NCBI GenBank assembly: GCA_014529385.2
Contig: CM043958.1
Coordinates: 90,109,025-90,173,024, forward strand
Length of the DNA stretch: 64,000 nucleotides
Reading direction: 5' to 3'
Source of the DNA: Adiantum capillus-veneris
Taxonomy: Eukaryota; Streptophyta; Polypodiopsida; Polypodiales; Pteridaceae
Under the pieces are notes generated by a model, which saw nothing but the letters and a program-made list of their open reading frames with translations, made no database searches and was not told the origin of the DNA. A program made the position numbers and the translations under genes. Below are positions 55,208 to 64,000 of the stretch, in pieces; the first letter of the stretch is position 1; each line of letters opens with the position of its first letter.

Positions 55208-55694
55208 AAAAATGTAAGGTTTTCTGAAACCTTAAAGGTTGTATAAAGCTTAATCAAACCGATATGATTATTGAAAAAGCAATGTAGATTGTCCGACCAT
55301 GGCAAATATTGGTATTTTTGGAATATTAAGCACAACAAACCCCGAGCTAGAAATTTTCAGAATTGAATTCCGATAAAAACTGGCATAGTTATGACCCTTG
55401 GAAGTTTACACTGTGAATTGAGTAAAATAGGTAAAATTGAAGGGTTGCAGTAATCATTTAAGCATAGATTTTATTAAAGGTCTCCCAAATATTTACAAGA
55501 TATTTACCAATTAAGCAAAAATAGGTCAAATTATAGAAAAATTGACATTTTAAAAGCTGGCAGGTAATGGGAGGGTCATCACTGAGTTGCCAGGGACTCA
55601 TTTAGCAACAGGGGGCATTTTTTGACTTGCTTGGGACTGCTTGAACTGCAAGCAAGTGCCTTTTTCAGCCGGTGAGAGCTTATGAGTGTCAGAA

Positions 55695-55706
55695 AACTAT
55701 AAATAG
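55695..55706 (+). promoter_or_regulatory. TATA box in the giant LTR
   Basis: actataaatagg lies about 485 bases from the left end, followed by acacagactcgg and a CT-rich stretch, the usual look of a plant LTR transcription start. It sets the orientation as plus. Confidence 0.65.
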
Positions 55707-56048
55707 GACCCCTAGCTTCACATTTTACACAGACTCGGAGCCTTGACACACTCTCTCTCATCTAGAGAGACCGCTACGCAGAAATCATTAGAGATTAATC
55801 TCTAATTGATTAACCTAAACGGTAATTAGTTTAATCTTTCTTAATTAGCAAGGTTAGATTAAGCTATTTTGTTAATAAATCAAAGATTAAGCCTATATAT
55901 ACTCATAAACCCTCTCTTAATTAATTATTCTTTGCTGATTGTTGTAATTAAGCTTGGTAATGTTAAGCTAATTAATTATCCTATCATATTAGGACTGAAA
56001 TTAGCCAAATTAACCATGAATTAATGATAAATATATTAATTAAGCTTA

Positions 56049-58010
56049 AATTAAGTTGAGGTAATTATCAAAGCTACATTAGACAGTCATTAATCTAAAA
56101 AAATTATTCTATAATTTTTTGAGTAATTTTCTTAATTAATTAGGCAGAATTACACTATTTTTTTGAGAAAATTAAAGGGAAAAATAATCAAACTAATCTC
56201 AAATGCTGTGAGATATTTATCAGTGGTTAATTAGGTGTTAAGGAACCCATGATAATTAGGACAATCTCAGATAATTAATCTAGCTAATTACTTTAGCAAA
56301 AATACTCTATTTTTGAACAAAATTAAATAGGGGAAATTAGTAAAATGATTTCAAATGCTGTAAGATATTTATCAGTGGTTAAATAGGTGTTAAAGAACCC
56401 ATGATAATTAGGAGAAGCTCAGAAAATTAATCGAGCTAATTACTTTAGAGAAATACTCTATTTTTTGAGAAATTTAAATAGGGAAAATTAGTAAATTCAT
56501 TTAAAATACCATGATATATTTATCAATGGTTAATTAAGTGTTAAAGAAACCGTTATAATTAGAAGAAACTTAGAAAATTAATCTAGCTAATTACTTTAGC
56601 AGAAATACTTTGTTTTTTGAGAAATTTAAATAGGGGAAATTAATAAATTGATTTCAAATGCCATGATATATTTATCAGTGGTTTATTAGGAGTTAAAGAA
56701 CCCGTGAGAATTAGGAGAAGATCATATAATTAATCTAGATAATTACTTTAGCATAAGTACTCTAATTTGAGAGAAATTTAAATAGGATAAATTAGTAAAT
56801 TGACTTCAAATACTGTGATATATTTATCAGTGGTTAATTAGATATCAAAAAACCCATGATAATTAGGAAAAGTTCAGAGAATTAATCTACCTAATTACTT
56901 TAGCATAAATACTCTATTTTTTGAGCAATTTAAATAAAGGAAATTAGTAAAATGATTTAAAATGCTGTGATATATTTTTCAGTGGTTAATTATGTGTTAA
57001 AAAACTCGTGATAATTTGGAAAAGCTTAGATAATTAATTTAGCTAATTAATTTAGTAGAAATACTCTATTTTTTGAGCAATTTAAATAGGGGAAATAAGT
57101 AAATTGATTTCAAATGCTGTGATATATTTATTAATGGTTAACTAGGTGCTAGAAAACTCGTGATAATTAGGAGAAGCTCAGATAATTAATCTAACTAATT
57201 ACTTTAACAGAAATACTCTATTTTTAGAGAAACTTAAACAGGGAAAATTAGTAAAATGATTTCAAATGCTGTGAGATATTTATTAGTGGTTAACTAGGTG
57301 TTAAGAAACCCGTGATAATTAGGAGAAGCTAAGATAGGTAATCTAGCTAATTACTTTAGCAGAAATACTCTATTTTTTGGACAATTTAAATAGGGAAAAT
57401 TAGCAAACACATTCAAATTAAATTTATTGATTTACTACAGGTTAATTAGATGTTGGAAAATCCATCAAAATTATGCTAATCTCAGATAATTAGTTTAACT
57501 AATTATCTTAGTGAAATTATGCTATATTTAGGGGTAAGTTAAAGGGGGAATTTAGTAAATCATGTGCTATAATTACATCCTATTTATCAGAGCTGTATTA
57601 TAGGGTAAAGAGGCCGTGATAACTATGCCAAGGTTAGAAAAGTAGTATAGATATTTATCTAACTCAAATTATACTATTTCTAGCTAAAAACTAAAGGGGA
57701 AAATTAGTAAATCATGCTATATGATTACATGCTATTTATTAGAACTAGATTACATGATGAAAAGGTCGTGATAATTATGTCAAAGTTAGAAACTTAGTAT
57801 AGATATTTATCTAAGTCAAAATATACTAATTTTGGTTGAAATTTCAAGGGGGAAATTAGTAAATCATGCTATATGATTACATTCTATTTATCCCAATTAT
57901 TTTACATAATAAAGAGGCCATGATAAATATGTCAAGGTTAGAAAAGTAGAATAAATATTCATTTAAGTCAAATTATACTAATTCTAATTGATGGAAATTA
58001 TATAATTAAG
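56049..58010 (+). repeat. 152-bp tandem array inside the giant LTR
   Basis: The anchor aaatgctgtg or its variants starts at 56201, 56353, 56504, 56656, 56808, 56960, 57112, 57264 and 57415, steps of 151-152. A second anchor, gtaaatcatg, continues the phase at 57555, 57707 and 57859. Units are AT-rich, share tttatcagtggttaatta, gataattaggagaagctcag and aaatactctatttttt, and are increasingly diverged toward the right. About 13 units. Confidence 0.93.
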
Positions 58011-59492
58011 TTGGAAAATAGTAAGATAATTACCAAAGGTCAAAAATATCCTTATCTACCTGTGGTAATTATATCATAGTTAATTAGTGAGGTTAGTAAA
58101 TTATAATTGACCAAAAATCTTATTTTTAGCAAATGATTAATTAAAATTGATAGACTTTGTGGTTAAAAGTTTTTAGAAAAATTATAGTAAGTGTAAACCT
58201 ATGATATCAAGTTAAGGAAATGAAATCTTTAAGAGAAATTAAAAACAATAAATATTAAGCCCAAAATAAGTAGATTACTAGCTTAAAAGTCGATGGGAAA
58301 ATTAGGAAAAAGGTATAGAAAATTATAAGAAAGTTAGGAGAGCTTAGAAAACCCTTAGGGAAGTGGTGAAAAAATTTATCATGCCTATATAGACAAATAA
58401 GAAATTACTAGGTCAGTTTAAGTTCTTTTATAAGTTAGCATTGCATACGTAAGAAGGATAAACTGGCTGAAAACGGAAGGTAACTTCCAGCGTGCAATTG
58501 TTTATAATGTAGGAAATAATTTTTTGGGTTAAAACTGGTTGAATTAGGAAAGATATGTTTGATCATCCTTAAGACAGCTTGTCTCAAGACACCTCCTACT
58601 CCTTAGTATAAATTGAGGATAATGATTGGCTTTCTAGCCACGGTTAAGTCGGTTACCCCCATGAATGATGAGTTTCTACTCCGTGTCATGTCTTGATGTT
58701 TCTACATAAGTTAGGATACCGTTTTTATCCTAGGGGAGCCACCCGGTTGTATGGGCAACTGGTTTGGTGTATGGGCACCCGGAACCTTGGGTGGGGGTTT
58801 ATTCCACTCTGGATTTGAATAAGGAATGGGTGCCGTTTTTCACCCTTAGGTGGTCTTGAGACAAGAAGACTACTGATCATGGTTATTATCGATAGTTTTT
58901 TGATTGACAGTACCCTATCTTAAGTTTAAAGATGTCTGTTTTCTAAAAGAATGCTTTCAATGCTGTTTTCAAGGAATTACTGTGATGGAAACGTTAAAAG
59001 AAACCATTATTTTAAATGTTTAAAACAATGTGATAGTAAGATAAATTAAGCTTGTGTGAGTGCGGGGTGGTAAGTGGGGATTGACTAAGGTTGTCAATCA
59101 TGGAAGGGTGGACCTGATTAGTTAGGTAACTATCCATCCTTGCGCACTAAAACATTTTAGAAACTTCTTCACTTGGAAGAGGAATCCACCAACGGCTGTG
59201 CCCTCACATATGTTAGGGGGAAAAAAGCGTTGGCTAAGAAAACCATAATCTGAATGATGAAGTTATAGGGCCGGAATCATAATTTTTTTTGTAGGCCGTT
59301 TGAATACGTTGTCCCATTTCCGCTGCGAGACAGGACTAGGTCTTCTTCTAAGGCTATAGACCCAAGCCATTGTCAATGGTAAAGGTTTATTCCTTGGATT
59401 TTTCTTGTTTAGAGATTCTGATTTTTAACAGACCTAGAGACCTGTCAAGGATCCCATCTTGATCTCGGTGTAGGCGGGTTGGGGACCTTACA
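58011..59492 (+). other. Right part of the giant LTR
   Basis: No ORF. 58730-58800 has a short repeated ggttgtatgggcaac / ggtgtatgggcaccc motif with higher GC content. The last 200 bases are the GC-richer end leading to ggggaccttaca. Confidence 0.5.
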
Positions 59493-59497
59493 AAAAA

Positions 59498-61345
59498 AGA
59501 ACGTTAAGTATTCATGGAATGCAAAAGTGCAAGAAGCTTTTGAAGAAGCTTAAGGAGAATCTTATCTCTCAACGTGTGCTCACACTACTAGATCTCTCAA
59601 AGCCATTTGAGGTCCAATGTGATGCTTGTGGTAATTGACTTGGAGTTATTTTGCTTCAAGAAGGGCATGCCATAGCATATGAGAGTCAAAGACTCAACTT
59701 TAATAAGTGAGTATTGGGCAAATACAAAAAAGAGCTACTAGCTATTCTATATGCCCTAAACACGTGGAAACACTATCTCTTGGGAACTCCATTCATCCTA
59801 CGAATGGATCACAAAGCCTCAAGAAATTCATGATGCAAACCAAGCTCTACGGCAAACAAATGAGGTGGGCAAATTTTCTTTTGCAATTTAAATTTCATAT
59901 TGCTGACATTGTTGGCAAGCACAATCAAGTGGTCGATGCACTTTCACACCAACCAAGGGTAAATGTGGTGTTTATAGCAACTCAAAATGATCTATCTTTT
60001 ATGCGAGATGAGTATGCTACTGATCAAGACTTTAAGTATATAATTAGAGCCTTTGCATTAGGGAAGAAAAAGAACCAGTCACCTTGAAGGATGGTTATCT
60101 TCCAAACGGTAATAGGCTATGTGTTGATCACCCATACAATAAGAAAGTCATGTATGAATCCCAGGGGGCAAAGAGGGATTCCATAGTCTACTCTTCGAGG
60201 AGTAGAAATGTATTTCTATTGGTCTACTATGAAAAGTAAACATACAAGAGTATGTTTCAAAATGCGTGGTATACCAAAAGTTGAGATTTGATTGAGGGAA
60301 GCAACTTGGATTATTTTAGTCGACAGGCTTAACAAGAAAACACACTCTATGCCTGTCAAAAAGACTATTAAGGCACATCAAATGGCAACCCTCTTTAAAT
60401 CTCAAATTTTCAAGCATCATGGATTTTCAACATCCATAAGTCGGACAAAGATCCTAGAATGACCACTAATTTCTAGAAAGGTCTCTTTGAGAATCTAGGA
60501 AGTAGGTTAAATTTCTCTTTCGGCCTATCATCCACAAACGGATGACCAAAGTGAAATAACTAATCTAATGATTCTTGATCTACTAAAAGCCTATGTCATG
60601 GAAGTAGATCAACGTTCTCAATGAGAGAAAAACCTACCTCTTATAGAGTATGCGTACAATGACATTGTACATACTTCTGTGGGGAAAACACCGTTCGAAG
60701 TTAAAGAGGGAAGATCCAAAAGTCCCTTACTACTTAAAGTACATGGGAAGATCTTTGCTACTAATGAATATAGCCAAGACTCACAAGGATCTTTTCCAAA
60801 GATTAAAGAGGTTATGTCCATCTCAAAGCAAAGGCAAAAAGGGCTACTGCTAATAAGCACAAAAGAGCCTTAGCCTTTAAGTAAAATGATTGGGTCTTAC
60901 TAAAGTTTCTCAAGGCTCGTCTAAGGCATACTACGGGCAATAATCCTATGGGCCACCAAGAGTATTATGCTAAATTAGCAAAAAGATACTATGTTCCTTT
61001 TTAAATTCTTAAGCCAATCAATGAGATGGCTTATCAATTAAAGTTGTCTCAACCATTGGCTCATGCACCATGTTTTCCATGAGAGCCTACCTAAGCCTTA
61101 CAAATGAGCACCATCAAAATAAGCAATAGTTGCAGACCCTCCAAATATCGGAGATCAAGTACTTCAATTTGAGTCCATCCCATGACATGAAGACAAGGTA
61201 TTAAGAAATGGTAAGATTATTTGACGATATCTTATTAAGTTTAAGAATTATTCTTTTAACGATGCTAAATGGATGCAAAGAGCTTAGCTTAAGGATAATA
61301 TGAACCTTGTTATGCTTACAATGATGCCTTAAAGTAAGCATATGA
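59498..61345 (+). pseudogene. pol: Element D RNase H, integrase and chromodomain tail remnants
   Basis: The RT-RNase H junction resumes with the text equivalent to KNVKF in C. RNase H shows FEVQCDACGN near 59610 and KFHIADIVGKHNQVVDALS near 59890-59950. Integrase is frameshifted and has lost most of the HHCC region; the YHPQTD block is near 60530. The tail near 60870-61335 keeps RYY and FKNY segments. Many stops throughout. Confidence 0.83.
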
Positions 61346-61690
61346 AAATGCATTTTAAATGAACAATGTTTTTGTCTTATAAGACTAGTGTCTTTTAATT
61401 GTGCACAAATTTAAATAGTGTGCATGCTTAGGATCATGTTTGTTGTGACCACGTCTCACAAACACCAAGTAGAACTTGTCACTTTACTTTGGAAGTATGA
61501 TATGGACTAAAGAGCAGACATGCTTGCGGAATCTCGTCTCCCAAGCACCAAATGGATTAGTCATCTATCTTGGAATGATGTCGTAGGGTAAAAAGGGATC
61601 CTCTACCCGCTAAGAAACATGGACTAATGACTAGGATTTATCTTCTCTAGTTCATAGTCGAGGACGACTATGATTTCAAGAGAGAGGTAA
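61346..61690 (+). other. 3' non-coding block and polypurine tract of D
   Basis: Same conserved block as in B and C, ending in the caagagagagg purine tract at 61677-61687 just before the LTR. Confidence 0.78.
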
Positions 61691-62718
61691 TGTCATAAAA
61701 TCTAATGTCTACCTTACCCAAATGATTTTCTTATATTAAACTGATCATTTAATGTGGGAGAATAAACGGGAACAAAAGTTAGAATAGAGACATGTGCTTC
61801 TAGACCTATCTCAGCAGGGGACCAAAAGGAGAGATGGTTGCATCTCAATACGGGTCTAAACGGAGATGGTCTACCAAAGAGCGATGTGCAATAAGTGCTT
61901 CTAGACTTATCTCAAAAGGGGACCAAGAGCGGAGATGGTTACATCTCAATACGGGTCCAAAATGAGGTAGTCTATCAAAGAGAAACGTGTATCTAATGGA
62001 GCTTAAAAGACCTCAGGGTTAGCTTCATTAAAGACCTCCAATGGTTAGTGTTAAAAGTCCTTTGACCTTAGGCAAGAGCTTGAGGTGGAAACCTGACCTA
62101 AGCTTGAGGTGCTTGTCGTGCTTGATGACTAGTGCTTGAGGTGCTTGTCATGCTTGATGACTAAGGTACTTGAGGTGCTTGTCATACTTAATGAGGAAGG
62201 TGCTTGAGTCAAAAAGAGACCCTACAAACTCAATGAGGAAGATGCTTGAAAAGCTTCCCATGCATAGGAAGGGGGGGGGGGGGGGGGGTAAGGTGCCTGA
62301 GTCAAAAAGAGACGCTACAAACTTATCAGAGGAAAGTGCTTGAGAAGCTTCTTATGCATGAAAGTTCCAAAGTTATAGGAATCTTTGACTTAACCTTCCA
62401 CTCACCTAAAGGGAACCCCTTTTCTCAAAGGGCACATGGGACACATGTCAGACTCTCCCTATGCTTAACCACATGGTGTGCTTGAATGCTATTGGTTGGG
62501 CTAAAGAGGGGTCCAATGAGCTTCTAGTTCCATCCAAAAAATATCTGGATATTTTCAAGCTCTCTCTCTTTAAGGGGTAAGGAGGACACTTGTCCAAAGA
62601 CCACCCATGTACTTGAATGCATGCTGCATGTGATTGGCTAGGGAGGGAGAGGGGTCATGTGATCTTGAAACATGTGTAAAAACTACAACTCGCCCCAAGC
62701 AAGCAAGGGGGTGCTGGG

Positions 62719-62815
<97 letters not shown>

Positions 62816-63499
62816 ATTTGGGGGATGCATTCTCACTTGGTGAAAGTTAAGGAACTCCGCCTCCTTCTCCAAGCTTGTGAGAGCCTACACCAATACTCTT
62901 GGCTATGGAATGCAAATCCAACCAAGAGCCATGATTCAATGCTTAAGCTTGCCATCTTATCCATCTTCATTACTATGCTATTATGTGTGCTAGCAAAAAG
63001 AGTGATGATAAGTGAGGAACTGTTTCTTTCTCCTATGGAATGTTTCTTCTTCCTCTTTCCTACCCTCATTCCCTGCTAGCTCTCTCCACCTTCGAAGGTG
63101 TTTGAGGCCTTGGGATTGAGGCTTGGGATAGTTAATGCTTTCTACAAAGTTTATGTTATGCTTGTGATGCATGAAGATTTCCATCTTCATTGCATCACCA
63201 AGGTCACAAGGAAAACAAAGATTGTATTGTACCAAGTGTCTCTTGATGGGAGAAACTATAATACAAATGGCTATTGGAGGGGGGACCATCTCCGTATGAA
63301 TCCGGTCCTCAATTTTTGTCATGTTCTCTAAACTCTCTCTTGCAAAAGTATTGTTCATGCCAAGTTAACTAAGTACCATGTTTATGTTGCTACCATCAAT
63401 TAAGTTCACCCGCTATGCTCACAAAGTAATCTCACAAAAGTGCTTCACCTAATTTCCTAATTTCGCTACTCCTAAAGTTCATAGGCCATTTCCATTACA
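61691..63499 (+). repeat. 3' LTR of element D
   Basis: TGTCATAAAATC to TTCCATTACA, about 1809 bp. It contains a G run at about 62272-62288 and an (AC)46 run, both longer than their counterparts in the 5' LTR. Confidence 0.94.
62722..62813 (+). repeat. (AC)46 microsatellite inside the 3' LTR of D
   Basis: Uninterrupted 92-base AC run at the position where B and the other LTR of D have about 8 units. Confidence 0.98.
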
Positions 63500-63504
63500 C
63501 TTAT

Positions 63505-64000
63505 CCTCTTTGTGTGGGTAGGGAGATGATTGTGAGTCCCTCAACCTACTTTTGTTAAAGGGGACGTTTGTGTTTTGCGTGCCCCACCCTAGTGTGTTTG
63601 CAGGAGACGATTGTGTGAGTGATATGCAAAAAACCCCACATATGGGAGGGTTGTTGGGATGCAGCATTAGGTTGCACCTCTTGTGAGAACAATGTCTCCA
63701 ATTAGGATTATGATGTGTGAACGAGTAGTGTGGTAAACCATTTGAAGTCTATGTGTGTCACCAATGTGGAAAGCACTCCTAGTTGGCTTACATGTGATGT
63801 CACCCAATGTGTGTGCAAAGATTCTTAGCTTAAGGTTGTAAATTAAGCTTGTCTATACACTCAATAACAATCTAATGATCAAGTGTGTTTGTGTCAAATT
63901 TATACTTTCATTTCATTGAGTAATTAGTTTGTATTTAGCTTCTGCAATTACTTTAATAATGTCTCTATCATGAATAGTACAATGGCTTATCCACCATAGG
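63505..64000. other. Right flank of element D
   Basis: About 500 bases with no supportable gene. This should be the continuation of the sequence left of 51933 before D inserted. Confidence 0.5.

Larger units (their letters stand above)
55213..59492 (+). mobile_element. Nested 4280-bp insertion: probable giant solo LTR
   Basis: It begins TGTAAGGT and ends ACCTTACA (8-bp inverted ends, TG...CA), interrupts the pol of element D, and is flanked by AAAAA at 55208-55212 and 59493-59497. No protein domain is found and no second copy of either terminal 100 bases occurs inside, so it is most simply one LTR left by recombination. It has a strong TATA box near 55697, a 152-bp tandem array and a GC-richer right end. 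A non-coding element with undetected diverged LTRs is the alternative. Confidence 0.7.
51933..63504 (+). mobile_element. Element D: decayed chromovirus copy with TSD, carrying a nested insertion
   Basis: The element spans 51938-63499 and is flanked by CTTAT at 51933-51937 and 63500-63504. It contains both LTRs (about 1809 bp each), broken gag, protease, RT, RNase H, integrase, chromodomain tail and a polypurine tract, with a 4280-bp insertion at 55213-59492. Excluding that and its duplicated 5 bases, D is about 7.3 kb. Large internal deletions removed the PBS, leader, first 110 gag codons, the gag-to-protease junction and the RT catalytic core. LTR and gag text place it next to B. Confidence 0.95.

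Noticed and set aside
1-64000. Endogenous pararetrovirus origin for the RT sequences
   Set aside because: RTs are accompanied by integrase, LTRs, PBS and polypurine tracts, which fit gypsy and copia retrotransposons. No movement-protein motif seen.

Overview
This window is repeat-dense plant nuclear DNA. No host gene can be supported anywhere in it. Nearly everything recognisable is an LTR retrotransposon or its debris. The plant call rests on Ty3/gypsy polyproteins of plant chromovirus type (gag - CCHC knuckle - protease - RT - RNase H - integrase - chromodomain-like tail), Ty1/copia polyproteins, initiator-Met-tRNA primer binding sites of the TGGTATCAGAGC type, and one tRNA-Asp type site (TGGCGCCATTGTTGGGGA) as used by Athila/Tat-like elements. 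I cannot name the species.

Layout: (A) 1-5240, minus-strand chromovirus, cut by the window edge, with LTR 3651-5240. (B) 5535-13862, complete but decayed plus-strand copy of the same superfamily, flanked by a 5-bp TATAT duplication. 13868-16600, degenerate tandem-duplicated DNA. (H) 16601-19431, very old LTR element with a gypsy integrase-tail remnant. 20400-21390, minus-strand copia pseudogene. (F) 22108-24346, short-LTR non-coding element truncated at its right end. (C) 24347-32531, young chromovirus with an uninterrupted 1593-aa polyprotein but a truncated 5' LTR. (E) 32532-35279, minus-strand copia with truncated 3' LTR and an internal deletion, itself inserted next to an older copia gag (35284-35496). 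36390-38040, tandem array of about 298-bp units sharing a CCTATCGCGATAGG palindrome. 38513-43067, a plus-strand gag-protease element with no reverse transcriptase and a long unknown C-terminal region. (G) about 44050-48334, a minus-strand gag-only element with a tRNA-Asp type PBS. 48335-51150, nothing recognised. 51155-51790, copia gag pseudogene. (D) 51938-63499, a chromovirus copy sister to B, flanked by CTTAT, carrying a nested 4280-bp insertion (55213-59492) that looks like a giant solo LTR with a 152-bp tandem array inside.

Functionally, C is the only element that still encodes a whole replication machine (protease DPGS, RT FDD, integrase D-D-35-E), and its two LTRs differ at only about five positions over 1003 bp. 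A, B and D are dead relatives; B and D share a gag nonsense codon, which suggests they spread through proteins supplied by intact copies such as C. The most unusual material is the gag-protease element with the palindrome array in front of it, and the giant solo LTR with its internal satellite. All identities quoted were counted by eye and are approximate.
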